Part shown: positions 35,539-45,349 of the stretch, piece after piece
How positions within the stretch are numbered: position 1 is the stretch's first letter
Layout of the letters: every line of letters begins with the position of its first letter
Position numbers and translations under genes: made by a program
Notes under the pieces: model-generated
What the model saw: the letters and a program-made list of their open reading frames with translations, nothing else
What the model was told of the DNA's origin: nothing
Database searches by the model: none
NCBI GenBank assembly: GCA_022562055.1
Contig: JADFQA010000021.1
Location: 1 to 56,955 of the forward strand
Length of the DNA stretch: 56,955 nucleotides
DNA from: Acidobacteriota bacterium
Lineage (GTDB): Bacteria; Actinomycetota; Acidimicrobiia; Spongiisociales; UBA5794
Direction: 5' to 3'

Positions 35539-36309
35539 GTGCAATACAAGACACCACCGTGGACGCAAGTGATTGCTCACCGCGGCAATTCCGGACCGTT
35601 GCCGGAAAACACGTTGCGCGCGATCGAAAGCGCGGTTGATCTCGGCGTCGACATGATCGAGGTCGATGTCCGAATGACCAAGGACGACGTCGCGGTTCTT
35701 CTGCACGACGCTCGCGTCGACGATACAACCTCTGGTTCAGGCTTCGTGGCGGAGTTGACCCTGGCCGAGTTGAGAACGTTGGATGCCGGTAGCTGGCGAG
35801 GCGATGAGTTCGCAGACGAGTTAATTCCGACTCTCGACGAGGTGCTCGCCCTCGCCCGTGGTCGTGTCGCTCTAAATCTCGACGTCAAGGTTCCGGAGGC
35901 GGCGCGGCCGACCGTTGCTGCTGTGACCCGGTCGGCCATGACCGACCAGGTCGTCATCAGCGGCTGCGCTGCGGATTGTGTAGAGGACATCAGTGAAATG
36001 ACACGCGACATTGCTGTTCTGTTCAACCTGGACGAAATGCTCGAAGGGGCTGAGACCGACGAGATCCGAACGGTCGCACGGAGCAGTGTCGACATCGCTG
36101 CAAGGTTGGGTGCCGTGGCGATCAACGTGCCTCATTCGTTGGTTGATGCTGCGCTGGTTGAGCGCGCACACTCTGCCGACATCGGTGTCTGGACTTTCAC
36201 CGTCGACGATTCGTCCCGGTTCGTTGAGGTGATGGAGATGGGGGTGACGTCGCTCACGACCAACTGGCCCGAACGAATGTTACCCTTGGTGCCGGCACGG
36301 ACTCGATGA
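35539..36309 (+). CDS. Glycerophosphodiester phosphodiesterase
   Basis: The protein of about 256 residues has the GDPD hallmarks: AHRGNSGPLPENT (His14, Arg15), then IEVDVRMTKDDVAVLLHDARVDDTT with the Glu-Asp metal ligands and second His, and a C-terminal GVWTFTVDD with TTNWPERM. It hydrolyses glycerophosphodiesters to glycerol 3-phosphate plus an alcohol, here presumably in the cytoplasm because no signal peptide is seen. GTG 35539 is chosen; TTG 35500 is an alternative. It follows the importer genes, so the imported compound is probably a phosphodiester. Confidence 0.85.
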   Translation: MQYKTPPWTQVIAHRGNSGPLPENTLRAIESAVDLGVDMIEVDVRMTKDDVAVLLHDARVDDTTSGSGFVAELTLAELRTLDAGSWRGDEFADELIPTLDEVLALARGRVALNLDVKVPEAARPTVAAVTRSAMTDQVVISGCAADCVEDISEMTRDIAVLFNLDEMLEGAETDEIRTVARSSVDIAARLGAVAINVPHSLVDAALVERAHSADIGVWTFTVDDSSRFVEVMEMGVTSLTTNWPERMLPLVPARTR

Positions 36310-36328
36310 CCTTGAGTAGCAGGCTGCA

Positions 36329-37795
36329 ATGAGTTGGATGCAATCTCTAAGCGATGCGTACCGCGATGCACGCGACCGCTACCCAGACGAGAAGCTCCTC
36401 CTGGTGCTCGATATTGACGGGACCATTAGCGACATGCGAGCGGCCGTGCTTTCGGTCTTGCAATCGTACGACCGCGTACACGGCAGCGACCACTTCACTC
36501 TTCTGCAAGAGACCGACATCGATGTACACGAAAACCACGTTCCTCGACTACTCAAGAGATTGGGAATCGCAGATCCGGATCTTGAGTCCGTGATGGACTG
36601 GTACTTACAGCAGCGGTGGTTGGACGACACGGTTGTCGACACACACCGTCCATTTCCGGGTGTCATGCCGATGATCCGGTGGTTCCAGATGCAGCCCAAC
36701 ACGAAGATCGGTCTGCTGACCGGTAGACCCGAGGTTTTGCGCGGTGCGACTCTTCGTTCGTTGAACAATATGGGTGACCGCCATGCCGTGGTCTTCGACG
36801 ATGACCTGCTGCTCATGAACCCGGGGGAGTGGGGCGAGAACATCGCCGAATCCAAGGCTGCGGGGATCGGGCGTTTCCGCGAGATGGGGTACCGAGTGTT
36901 TGCGGTTATCGATAACGAGCCGGACATCCTTGTATCGCTTGCCAACGACTTTGACGGAGAGCATATTCGCCTGCTTCACGCTGATACGATTTTCGAGTCG
37001 GACAAGTCAGCGTTGCCGGACACGGTCGTCTCCGGTCGTGGCTATCAGCTGGAGGAGCTCGTTCCCGGAATTGACCGGCTCTCGGAAGCGGTGCAGCTCG
37101 TTTGGCACGGAGTCAACGACCCGGCGAATCTGGAAATGTTCTTAACCTCCGGGGTTGATTGGGCTGAGATAGACATTCAAGAGGATCCGTCGGGCAAGCT
37201 CATGTTGCGTCATGATGCATTTGCGACAACGCCCCTGGTTGAGAACGAAGCACGACTCATGTACCTCGACACGATGGAAGAGTTGGCGGCGCGCGGCGCA
37301 AGCATCAAGCTCGATATCAAAGGCGGCGTGGACATCCTTGATCGTGTTTTGAAGTCCGTGCAGTCGCTGCAGATTCCTGACGATCGCCTCTGGTTCAACG
37401 GTGACATCGAGGGGATATGCGAGGAGGGGTTCCGCACCATCCGCGATCTTCACCCTGGATCCATCATTCAGTGTCCCATTGGATGGTTGCGACCCTTGCT
37501 AGGTGCGGCGCCTAGCGAAGCGCATCGAATTCTCGACACTCTCGCCGACTGGGGTATGAACCGCTATTCCGTGGACTGGTCGGCAGGCATGGCGCGCACA
37601 ACATTCAAACAATTGACCGGATGGGGTTTCGAAGTCAACTTTTATGGGGTGTTCGACTTGGAGAGCTTTCTTGAGGCGGCGGTGCTGTCGCCGTCGTCGG
37701 TAACCGTCGACTTCAACTTTCCGACGTGGGGTTACTACGGTCGTGGTTCTGGCCAAGGTGGCAAGTGGTTCACGTACCCGGACGCATCTGACTGA
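36329..37795 (+). CDS. Fusion of HAD phosphatase with a GDPD/FAM151 (menorin)-like domain
   Basis: The 488-residue protein has two parts. The N-terminal part is a HAD phosphatase: DIDGT at residues 28-32, LTGRPE near 130 and VIDNEPD near 195. The C-terminal part (from about 255) begins VQLVWHGVNDPANLEMFL, followed by GVDWAEIDIQEDPSGKLMLRHDAF. This recalls FAM151/menorin domains, relatives of GDPDs with the Glu-Asp...His arrangement. One chain could thus cleave a phosphodiester and remove the phosphate. It ends the importer operon and overlaps the convergent acyltransferase by 26 bases. Confidence 0.75.
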   Translation: MSWMQSLSDAYRDARDRYPDEKLLLVLDIDGTISDMRAAVLSVLQSYDRVHGSDHFTLLQETDIDVHENHVPRLLKRLGIADPDLESVMDWYLQQRWLDDTVVDTHRPFPGVMPMIRWFQMQPNTKIGLLTGRPEVLRGATLRSLNNMGDRHAVVFDDDLLLMNPGEWGENIAESKAAGIGRFREMGYRVFAVIDNEPDILVSLANDFDGEHIRLLHADTIFESDKSALPDTVVSGRGYQLEELVPGIDRLSEAVQLVWHGVNDPANLEMFLTSGVDWAEIDIQEDPSGKLMLRHDAFATTPLVENEARLMYLDTMEELAARGASIKLDIKGGVDILDRVLKSVQSLQIPDDRLWFNGDIEGICEEGFRTIRDLHPGSIIQCPIGWLRPLLGAAPSEAHRILDTLADWGMNRYSVDWSAGMARTTFKQLTGWGFEVNFYGVFDLESFLEAAVLSPSSVTVDFNFPTWGYYGRGSGQGGKWFTYPDASD

Positions 37796-38930
37796 CCGGG
37801 GTTACTTCCCCGCGTCGTCTCGTTGTACTGTTTGCGTCCCCCGGTTTTCTCGTGAGTCTTGCGAGGCCCCGCATGAGGGGGTAGGTGAACAGAGCGGGGG
37901 CAATCAACCAGACTGGGCGGGTGAGCCACCATTCGGTTGTCGGTTCGTTTGGTGGCACGTAGTTGAACAGCAAGAACCCGGCTGCCAAGGCGAGTGCCAT
38001 TCCCGTGGTGTGGAGGAGGTACAGCGGTAGGGAATTTTCGTTGACCCAACTGAACAGCCTCTTCCAGCTAGCGCTTGTGTCGAGTTTGTTCATCACCCAC
38101 GGCCTTACGATGAGCACCAGGCCGACCTGAAGAAGCGTGAGCGCGACAATTGCAAGCGTCGGTGGGCCCATGTTTGAGAACCGCTCTCCGGGGACACCCA
38201 CAACCGATCGCGGATAAAAGCCCATGTTCGTCAGTGCGATTAGTGAGAACAGCCCTCCCCAGAAGAACATCCACCCCGTCCGGGCTGGCGCTGCAATGAG
38301 TCTGTCGTAGAAGAACCCGAGCTGGTGGGCTAGTCCCCAGATCACCAAAAAGTTCAGCCACGCCGCCCACCCCTGCAGGTGGCTAAACCGCAGGACATCG
38401 AGAATTGCCGCAATTCCGACCAGCCAGACAATCACCAGCTCTCCCCAACGCCAATGGGCCCTGATCGCAAGCGGCGCAATGAGTACGAGGACGAGGTAGA
38501 CCACGATGAACCACAGCGGGGAGAGCGCAAGTATGACGGCGTCCCACGTCCAGCCGGCGCCGATCGTGGCCTGGAGGATGAAACCGATGCCGATCCACAC
38601 CGCTACGAGCGTTAGTGCCGGTACAAGCAGTCGCTTGGTTCGCCGACGAAGGAAGCGTCGCGAAGTGCCTTTTACGTAGTCGTCGAACGCTAAGCGGTGC
38701 GCAAAACCACCCACAAAGAAGAACACCGGCATCACCTGGAACAGCCACGTGATCGCCCACATGCCCTTGGTGAATCCGATCGGGTTGCTGGGAGAGACGG
38801 TGTCGGCGCTGACGGTGAGGATCGTGAACACCCAGTGCCACAGGACAACTATCACCAGCGAGAACGCTCGCAAGAAGTCAACATACTTGTCCCGTGCAGG
38901 CTTCGTCTTGACTGTTCGTTGGTCGCTCAT
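37770..38930 (-). CDS. Membrane acyltransferase, acyltransferase 3 family
   Basis: The 386-residue protein starts with DKYVDFLRAFSLVIVVLWHW, the first helix and catalytic His region of acyltransferase 3 proteins. About ten membrane helices follow. These enzymes transfer acetyl or other acyl groups onto sugars or lipids at the membrane. ATG 38930 lies eight bases after TACCAT on the same strand, which suggests a leaderless transcript. Its 3' end overlaps the convergent HAD fusion gene. Confidence 0.85.
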   Translation of the reverse strand: MSDQRTVKTKPARDKYVDFLRAFSLVIVVLWHWVFTILTVSADTVSPSNPIGFTKGMWAITWLFQVMPVFFFVGGFAHRLAFDDYVKGTSRRFLRRRTKRLLVPALTLVAVWIGIGFILQATIGAGWTWDAVILALSPLWFIVVYLVLVLIAPLAIRAHWRWGELVIVWLVGIAAILDVLRFSHLQGWAAWLNFLVIWGLAHQLGFFYDRLIAAPARTGWMFFWGGLFSLIALTNMGFYPRSVVGVPGERFSNMGPPTLAIVALTLLQVGLVLIVRPWVMNKLDTSASWKRLFSWVNENSLPLYLLHTTGMALALAAGFLLFNYVPPNEPTTEWWLTRPVWLIAPALFTYPLMRGLARLTRKPGDANSTTRRRGEVTPVSQMRPGT

Positions 38931-39047
38931 CGCGTGAGATGGTAGCGGCATCGTCGCCCAGATCGGCTCATCTCCGCGGTGGAATCGTCCTCAGCCGGTA
39001 GCTCCTCTCCAGTTTCTAATCCTACGATCCGCTGGCACGAGGGGACG

Positions 39048-40823
39048 TCACACGTTGCCGCCGCCGGTCTGCACGTTCCAGAGGCGCTGGTACACACCGC
39101 CTTCGATTGCGATGAGGTCGTCGTGCCTTCCGGTTTCTTTGATAGCCCCGTTTTCGAGGACGAAAATATGGTCGGCGTTGCGAACGGTGGAGAGCCGGTG
39201 GGCAATGATGACCGTGGTGCGGTCCACCGTGATCTTTTCAAGCGAGCGCTGGATGGCCGCCTCGGTTTCGTTGTCAACGCTCGACGTTGCTTCATCCAAG
39301 ACAAGTATCGGAGGGTTTTTCAATATCGCGCGGGCAATGCTGACACGTTGGCGTTGACCACCCGACAGCTTGATACCTCGCTCACCAACCAGGGTGTCGT
39401 ACCCATCGGGGAGTGACATGATGAAGTCGTGGGCTTCAGCGATCGTCGACGCTTCGATGATTTCGGCATCGGTTGCGTCGAAGGAGCCGTATCCGACATT
39501 GTCGCGAACAGTGCCGTCGAAAAGGTACACGTCCTGGGACACGAGTCCTATTGATCTGCGGAGATCTTCAAGCGGCATGTCGCGTACGTCGATCCCGTCG
39601 ATCGTCACCGCACCCTCGGTGGCGTCGTAGAAACGCAGCAGGAGCTTGACCACGGTCGACTTCCCGGCGCCGGTCGATCCCACGATTGCTATGGTTTCGC
39701 CGGGTGCTACCTTGAACGAGAGGTCTTTTAGCACTGGTATGCCGTTTGCGTAATGAAAGCCGACCATGTCGAACTCGAGGGCGCCCCGTGCGCGGGTCAT
39801 GCGCTGCTTGGTGCCGTCGGTGATCTGTGACGGCCGGTCGAGCACGTCCATGACTCGCGTCGTCGACGCCATTGCACGCTGGTACAGGTCGAAGGTTTCG
39901 CCAAGCTTTGTCAATGGCCACAGCAGACGCTGGGTCATGAAGATCAACATCGAGTAGAGACCTTCGCTGAGACGTCCATCAAGCGTGAGCCTTCCGCCAT
40001 AGACGAGGATGGCGACGAACCCGAGGACGATCACCATACGAATAAGTGGTGCAAACGCCGAGCTGAGCTTGATAGCGGACTTGTTGCGTATCCGATACTC
40101 GTTGGAGGACGCCCGGATTCGAGCGACCTCGTGACTTTCAGCCGTGTATGACTTGATCGTTGCAACACCGCCGAGGTTGTTGGCAAGGTCGGTGTTCAGC
40201 ACGCCAACCTGTTCGCGCACGAGGGCGTAACGCGGCTCTAGCTTCTTTTGGAACCGCATCGAGCCGTACACGATGAACGGCATCGGCACCACGGCCATCC
40301 ATCCGACCGACGGGGCAGTGAAGAGGAAGAGGGAACCAATGAGAACAACCGTTGTGGCGATCTCGATCAGGCTGTCGGCCCCCACGTCGAGAAACCGTTC
40401 GAGCTGGTTGACGTCATCGTTGAGTATTGACATCAAACTGCCGGTCGACGCGTCCTCGAAATAGCCAAGTTCGAGCCCCTGCACATGGGCGTAAGCCTCC
40501 ACCCGTAGATCGTGCTGCACCTGTTGGGCGAGGTTGCGCCATGTGACATCGCTGAGATAGTCGAACATCGATTCGGCCATCCAAATAGCCACCGTGACGG
40601 CGGCAAGCGCGTAGAGTTGGTTGGTAACGTTCTCGACGCCGAGCGTTGCAATGAAGGAATCTTCTCGACGCACCACGATGTCAACCGCTGTGCCGATCAG
40701 CGCTGGTGGCGCAAGGTCGAAGATCTTGTTCAGGATCGAGTAGGTAACAGCCTTGACGACGTGACCGCGATGATTGCGCGTGTGTGCCAGCAACCGTCTG
40801 AGTGGTCCGTGTTGTTTCGCCAT
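39048..40823 (-). CDS. ABC exporter with fused membrane and ATPase domains
   Basis: The 591-residue protein has six membrane helices in the first 320 residues. The ATPase domain follows: Walker [10 protein letters not shown] (about 400), signature LSGGQRQR (about 500), Walker [13 protein letters not shown] and switch IAHRLS. This is the MsbA/multidrug exporter layout for lipids or drugs. ATG 40823 has AGGAAG upstream; the frame extends further but shows no conserved residues there. Confidence 0.92.
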   Translation of the reverse strand: MAKQHGPLRRLLAHTRNHRGHVVKAVTYSILNKIFDLAPPALIGTAVDIVVRREDSFIATLGVENVTNQLYALAAVTVAIWMAESMFDYLSDVTWRNLAQQVQHDLRVEAYAHVQGLELGYFEDASTGSLMSILNDDVNQLERFLDVGADSLIEIATTVVLIGSLFLFTAPSVGWMAVVPMPFIVYGSMRFQKKLEPRYALVREQVGVLNTDLANNLGGVATIKSYTAESHEVARIRASSNEYRIRNKSAIKLSSAFAPLIRMVIVLGFVAILVYGGRLTLDGRLSEGLYSMLIFMTQRLLWPLTKLGETFDLYQRAMASTTRVMDVLDRPSQITDGTKQRMTRARGALEFDMVGFHYANGIPVLKDLSFKVAPGETIAIVGSTGAGKSTVVKLLLRFYDATEGAVTIDGIDVRDMPLEDLRRSIGLVSQDVYLFDGTVRDNVGYGSFDATDAEIIEASTIAEAHDFIMSLPDGYDTLVGERGIKLSGGQRQRVSIARAILKNPPILVLDEATSSVDNETEAAIQRSLEKITVDRTTVIIAHRLSTVRNADHIFVLENGAIKETGRHDDLIAIEGGVYQRLWNVQTGGGNV

Positions 40824-40905
40824 GGTCTTCCTATGTGCAGTTTCAATGCACGGGAGTCTATCGGCCAACCACATGACGATTGGCCGCCGCGGGTATCGTG
40901 GGTGA

Positions 40906-41979
40906 ATGAGCGGAACACCAATCGACAACGACAAACTGAGCGAGTACGCCAAGCATGTCTTTGGGATGCTGAGCGGTGCGACGACCGCAGCGATGATCTA
41001 CCTGGGAGACCGTCTGGGTCTGTTTGGTGCTATCGCCGCTGATGGCCCGGTGTCTTCAACTTCCCTTGCCGAAGCGACCGGCTTTGATGAGCGCTGGATC
41101 CGCGAGTGGCTCTATCAGCAGGGCGCGGCCGGCGTCCTCGAAGTGACCGACGATGAATCGTTTTCGATATCTCCCGAGGCGGTTGCGGTCCTCGTCGATG
41201 AGGAGCACCCCGCGTTTGGGATGGGGAGTTTCGCCGGTCTGCCGCACATGATCGCAAGTGTCGAGAAGTTGTCCGAAACGTTTGTTACCGGCTTGGGTTA
41301 CCTGTACGACGACCTCGGGCCTGAAATGGCGGTAGCTCTCGAACGTGCCAATCTCCCGTGGTTCAAGAGCTTTCTTGTGCCTTCCATCATCCCGAAACTG
41401 GGTCTTGTTGACGCACTCACCCACGGTGTCAAAGTCGCCGACATCGGCTGCGGATCTGGGTCGATCTTGCTTCTTCTCGCAGCAGCATTTCCAAATTCGG
41501 AGTTCCATGGATACGACATCTCGATACATGCGCTGGCGCGCGCCGAGGAGAATGTCGCGGCTGCCGGTGTGTCCAACACGATGTTCCACAACGCTGTGGC
41601 GGATCCGTTGCCGCCGTCGGGCGACTTTGCGCTCGTGCTGACGACGGACGTTCTGCACGACATGACAAACCCGCGCGGCACCGCGTTTTCCATCCGGGCG
41701 GCTCTCGCCGATGACGGCGTGTGGCTCATTTCGGATATCAAAGCGAAGGACACGTTTGCGGAGAACGTCGAGAAGAACCCGATGGCGGCGTTGATGTATG
41801 GGTTCTCGATGCTTTCTTGCCTTGGATCGGCAACCAGCGAGCCGAACGGTGAGGCTCTCGGCACGCTTGGGTTCACGAAATCGGTGGCCGCCGAGATTGC
41901 ACGCAATGCGGGCTTTGGCGGCTTCGAGGAAGTCGATTTTCGCCACCCGGTGAACGCGTTCTACGTCGTCACGCCATAA
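40906..41979 (+). CDS. SAM-dependent methyltransferase with N-terminal winged-helix domain
   Basis: The 357-residue protein has an N-terminal helical/winged-helix part ([39 protein letters not shown]), as in O-methyltransferases. The SAM-binding motif [16 protein letters not shown] is near residue 180, with later [10 protein letters not shown]. The substrate is unknown. ATG 40906 comes six bases after TATCGT, again a leaderless arrangement. It is divergent from the ABC exporter and convergent with the ATP-grasp gene. Confidence 0.82.
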   Translation: MSGTPIDNDKLSEYAKHVFGMLSGATTAAMIYLGDRLGLFGAIAADGPVSSTSLAEATGFDERWIREWLYQQGAAGVLEVTDDESFSISPEAVAVLVDEEHPAFGMGSFAGLPHMIASVEKLSETFVTGLGYLYDDLGPEMAVALERANLPWFKSFLVPSIIPKLGLVDALTHGVKVADIGCGSGSILLLLAAAFPNSEFHGYDISIHALARAEENVAAAGVSNTMFHNAVADPLPPSGDFALVLTTDVLHDMTNPRGTAFSIRAALADDGVWLISDIKAKDTFAENVEKNPMAALMYGFSMLSCLGSATSEPNGEALGTLGFTKSVAAEIARNAGFGGFEEVDFRHPVNAFYVVTP

Positions 41980-41989
41980 TGGGGGCAAT

Positions 41990-43282
41990 TCAGTCTGGCG
42001 TGACGGTAACTGTGAGAGCGGCCTGGGCCGTGCGCAGCGTTTTCTCGACGGTGTCGGCGTCAGGACCGCGCGCGAAAAGGAACCCGAGGTAACGATCCCC
42101 TTCGGGCAGGGGCACGACGGTTTTCCCGTTTGCGATGGTCTGGGAAAACTCGGTTATTCCTTTGACTGCCAACGCGTCGTCGGTACCCTCGATCGACTCG
42201 AGCGTGCCGGCGATGGGTATGGGGATCATCAGGACACCGGTCGCCGGAACGGAGGAATCGAGACCGGCACCTGGCATGCCCAGGGCGGCACGAATGATCA
42301 CTGATTCGAGCGATTCGCCAAGAAGACCAAACGACAATGCTCGTCCACAGAGACCGCCGATCGAACGGGCAGCGATCTCGATGAGCACGACACCGCCTGG
42401 GCCGCACCGCAGTTCGGCGTGGATGGGACCCGAAACGAGGCCCAACGCTCGCGTTGCCGCCGCGGTCACAGACTTGATCTCCGCTTGGAGATTCGTCCCG
42501 TGGCGAGAGGGTGTGACAAACATCGTCTCCTCAAAGTACGGTCCATCGAGCGGGTCGGGCTTGTCGAGGATGGCGAGCACTGTGAGATGACCGTTCGTGA
42601 GCATGCCTTCGACCGCGACCTCAGGGCCGAGTACAAACCGTTCCACGAGCAGAGTCGCGTCGTGTGCACCGCCCGCGCCGGCAACGATGGCACGAACACG
42701 CCGTTCGGATCGTTCGGCATCGACGTCGTTGTCGATACGGATCACGCCACGGCTCGCTGACAGGTCACGGGGTTTCACCACACACGGATATCCGAGCGCT
42801 CCTGCGATCGCGGGCACTTCGCCCGGGTGCGCAATCTTGTAGTCGGGTTGCGGCACCTTGGCGTTGCTTAGCAATCCCCGCATACGAATCTTGTCCCTAG
42901 TTGACGTCACCGCCCCGATCGGGCTTGTCGGGATTCCCAGTTCGATTGCTGCCATCGCCGCCGTAATGACACCATCGTCGTCTGCTGCGATTACCGCGTC
43001 GGGTCTAGGGCGCAGTCGCGCGATGCGTGCTGCGGACCACTCGGGTCGCGTGCAGTCGATCGTCAGTGACCGCGATACCCCTAGCCCGCTCATGGGGAGA
43101 TCACTGTCGGAGGCGACGACGAGATCGACCCGAAGATTGCGTGCAGCCGCGATAAAGTCGGTTGTCCGGTAGCTCTCTGCGGGGACGACGAGAACTGCAA
43201 CCAGCTTTTTTGAACCTCGAGGTGGTGCCTCTGGGTCGATACCGGCGGATTCGTGATCATTTGGTGATATTCTTGCGGTCAT
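41990..43282 (-). CDS. ATP-grasp family ligase
   Basis: The protein of about 430 residues has an N-terminal Rossmann-like part (VLVVPAESYRTTDFIAAARNL). The ATP-grasp core follows: TRDKIRMRGLLSNAKVPQPDY, YPCVVKPRDLSASRGVIRI, LLVERFVLGPEVAVEG and the metal-binding VLIEIAARSIGG. It should join a carboxylate to an amine or similar group using ATP. The start ATG at 43282 overlaps the ATG of the opposite gene. No earlier homologous residues are seen although the frame stays open to 43408. Confidence 0.82.
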   Translation of the reverse strand: MTARISPNDHESAGIDPEAPPRGSKKLVAVLVVPAESYRTTDFIAAARNLRVDLVVASDSDLPMSGLGVSRSLTIDCTRPEWSAARIARLRPRPDAVIAADDDGVITAAMAAIELGIPTSPIGAVTSTRDKIRMRGLLSNAKVPQPDYKIAHPGEVPAIAGALGYPCVVKPRDLSASRGVIRIDNDVDAERSERRVRAIVAGAGGAHDATLLVERFVLGPEVAVEGMLTNGHLTVLAILDKPDPLDGPYFEETMFVTPSRHGTNLQAEIKSVTAAATRALGLVSGPIHAELRCGPGGVVLIEIAARSIGGLCGRALSFGLLGESLESVIIRAALGMPGAGLDSSVPATGVLMIPIPIAGTLESIEGTDDALAVKGITEFSQTIANGKTVVPLPEGDRYLGFLFARGPDADTVEKTLRTAQAALTVTVTPD

Positions 43283-43283
43283 G
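43268..43283. promoter_or_regulatory. Overlapping divergent start codons with leaderless -10 element
   Basis: CATG at 43280-43283 supplies both the forward ATG (43281-43283) and the reverse ATG (43282-43280). On the forward strand TATTCT (43268-43273) is seven bases before the ATG. On the reverse strand GAATCT lies six bases before its ATG. Each promoter lies inside the coding sequence of the other gene. Confidence 0.6.
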
Positions 43284-43913
43284 ACCACAGATTCTCGCAT
43301 CCTCACGATCACCGACAAAGCGCTCGCAAAGCTGCTGGAGATCCGGTCCGCAGAAATTGATGCGGATAACCTTGCTCTCGTCCTTGCGATCGGGGGAGTG
43401 AAGGACACCGAGTTTACCTACGCAATGCACATGACGCGGGTTGATCAGCTCGACCCCGACGATGTTGTCGAGCAGCATGGAGACCTCCCCGTCGCGATGC
43501 CGCAAGCGAGTGTTGGCAACCTGACCGGTGCGACGATCGACATGGCGAGAGATCTTCTGAACCCTGGCCTCCGGATCGACAACCCCAATTCGCCGTCACC
43601 GCAGATACTGGGTGGCGACAACCCGCCGGATCTCTCTGGTCCCGTTGCCGAACAGGTAGATCACGTGCTCAACCAACAGATCAATCCGTCGATTGCTTCG
43701 CACGGCGGTTTTGTCGAGCTGGTGGCTGTCGAGGAGGGAATTGCTTATGTGCGTCTCGGCGGTGGATGCCAAGGATGCGGCATGGCAAGTGTCACACTGT
43801 CACAAGGAATCGAGACTACCATCGTGGCACAGGTTCCTGACGTGAACCAGGTCATCGACGTCACTGATCACAACGCTGGTGAAAACCCCTACTACGAACA
43901 ATCGAAGAAGTAG
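43281..43913 (+). CDS. NfuA-like iron-sulfur cluster carrier
   Basis: The 210-residue protein has an N-terminal A-type-carrier-like domain (ILTITDKALAKLLEIRSAE) without its cysteines, and a C-terminal NifU domain with VDHVLNQQINPSIASHGGFVEL and the cluster-binding CQGC in LGGGCQGCGMASVTLSQGIE. This two-domain layout is that of NfuA, which delivers 4Fe-4S clusters to target enzymes. It is transcribed alone and starts within the codons of the divergent ATP-grasp gene. Confidence 0.9.
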   Translation: MTTDSRILTITDKALAKLLEIRSAEIDADNLALVLAIGGVKDTEFTYAMHMTRVDQLDPDDVVEQHGDLPVAMPQASVGNLTGATIDMARDLLNPGLRIDNPNSPSPQILGGDNPPDLSGPVAEQVDHVLNQQINPSIASHGGFVELVAVEEGIAYVRLGGGCQGCGMASVTLSQGIETTIVAQVPDVNQVIDVTDHNAGENPYYEQSKK

Positions 43914-44040
43914 CACCGCTTCGGAGGGTCCGATATTTCTCGACGTACCGTGGCTCACCCCGGACACTGTACGGCGTTGCAGAACGGGTCCGATAGCAGC
44001 GAACGCCGACCGATTTTCGAGAAGCTGAGGTCAACCTGTC

Positions 44041-44673
44041 ATGAGGTTCCGTGACCGAGAACACGCCGGAGATGTACTCGCAAACCTTGTCAGCGAGACA
44101 CTGAGCGACGTGACAGACGGCATTGTGTTGGGACTTCCAAGGGGCGGGGTGCCTGTGGCGGCCAGAGTTGCGACTTTCATGGGCCTCTCACTCGACGTGT
44201 TCCTAGTGCGGAAACTTGGCCTACCCGGTCATGAGGAACTCGCCATGGGAGCAATCGCGACTGGCGGCATTCGGGTTCTCAACAATGATGTACTCACTCA
44301 TTACGGAGTTGCTGAAACGACCGTCGAAGAGGTCGCCGCGAGCGAACTCGTCGAGATTCAACGGCGTGAACGTCTGTACCGCGGCGACCGGCCGGCTCTC
44401 GACCTCGGCGGTCGGGACGTGATCCTGGTCGACGATGGGATAGCGACCGGCGCTTCGATTCGTGCGGCGATCGAGGCCGTCGCCGCGACCGACGCAATGT
44501 CCGTCGTCGTCGCGGTCCCGGTGGCCCCCGTGTCATGGCGGTCAGAGATGCCCTCCGCCGTCGACGAATTGATCGTTGTGCAGACTCCTGAGCCGTTCTC
44601 TGCCGTCGGTTGGTGGTATCGCGATTTCACCCAGACAACCGACGGCGAGGTTCAAGAACTACTTGCTCGCTGA
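44041..44673 (+). CDS. Phosphoribosyltransferase family protein
   Basis: The 210-residue protein has the PRPP-binding loop DVILVDDGIATGAS (about residues 125-138) and the N-terminal GIVLGLPRGGVPVAARVA with VFLVRKLGLPGHEELAMGAIA. That pattern is common in stand-alone phosphoribosyltransferase-like proteins of actinobacteria. A base substrate cannot be named. GAGG lies upstream but rather far from the ATG. Confidence 0.85.
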   Translation: MRFRDREHAGDVLANLVSETLSDVTDGIVLGLPRGGVPVAARVATFMGLSLDVFLVRKLGLPGHEELAMGAIATGGIRVLNNDVLTHYGVAETTVEEVAASELVEIQRRERLYRGDRPALDLGGRDVILVDDGIATGASIRAAIEAVAATDAMSVVVAVPVAPVSWRSEMPSAVDELIVVQTPEPFSAVGWWYRDFTQTTDGEVQELLAR

Positions 44674-44711
44674 CACCGGTAATTCAGTGAAATGACACGG
44701 CCGCGGACGGC

Positions 44712-44864
44712 CTAGAAAACTTCGCCGGCCCAGTCGAGTAAGAGACTTCCGATCAGCCAGATCGATATTAGCGACCCCACCGCAATCACGAATAGTCCGG
44801 CAAGCTTGGCCGAGCCGCCGATGGCGGCCAGCATCTCGCGAGGGTTGTCGGTGTCGTCGTCCAT
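44712..44864 (-). CDS. Small single-helix membrane protein
   Basis: The 50-residue product starts MDDDTDNPREMLAAIGGSAKL and continues into one membrane helix, LAGLFVIAVGSLISIWLIGSLLL. The acidic N-terminus and single helix suggest a small membrane protein of unknown role. The frame is open upstream, but the sequence there does not look like protein. Confidence 0.55.
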   Translation of the reverse strand: MDDDTDNPREMLAAIGGSAKLAGLFVIAVGSLISIWLIGSLLLDWAGEVF

Positions 44865-44902
44865 GGCCCGAGTGTACAGATCGCCTCGATGACGGGTTCT
44901 CG

Positions 44903-45349
44903 TCAGTGCAGCCAGGTACCGTTTCGCATGATGGTTCGGCCGTTGATTTCCGCAACGTCTCGCCATGCGTGAACCTTGGTCGGCTTGAGGGTGACGAACA
45001 CCATGTCGGTCGTTTCGCGATTCGGGTTCCAGCCAGTGCGGGCCGAAAACTGTTCTACGAGCTGCGCGTCCGACTTCTGCACGTCAACCACGCTGACGAG
45101 TTCGGCGGTGACGAGGACGACATCGTTACTGTCACCAATGGAGAGCTTCGCATTGGGCGATGAGACCAGATTCTTTACCGTCGCGGACGCGGGGTCCGTA
45201 CAGATGATGATGTGTTCACCATCCCAGTGGAGCGAGAAGGGGACCATGTGCGGATTCGCCTCGTGGTTAGCCGTTGCCACCCACACGTTGGCTTGTGACA
45301 AGAGTGCTTCTAGCGATTCCTTTACTCGTTGGGCCGTTGAGCGTGTCAT
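44903..45349 (-). CDS. Pyridoxamine 5'-phosphate oxidase-like flavin protein
   Basis: The 148-residue split-barrel protein has VWVATANHEANPHMVPFSLHWDGEHIIICTDPASATVKNL, the usual order of the FMN/F420-binding barrel. Members include pyridoxamine phosphate oxidases and F420-dependent reductases; which cofactor is used cannot be told. ATG 45349 has GGGAGGGA upstream and overlaps the stop of the preceding gene by four bases. Confidence 0.8.
   Translation of the reverse strand: MTRSTAQRVKESLEALLSQANVWVATANHEANPHMVPFSLHWDGEHIIICTDPASATVKNLVSSPNAKLSIGDSNDVVLVTAELVSVVDVQKSDAQLVEQFSARTGWNPNRETTDMVFVTLKPTKVHAWRDVAEINGRTIMRNGTWLH

Noticed and set aside
40824-40952. Longer start for the ABC exporter (40952)
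   Set aside because: The extra 43 residues show no conserved features, and ATG 40823 has AGGAAG at good spacing.
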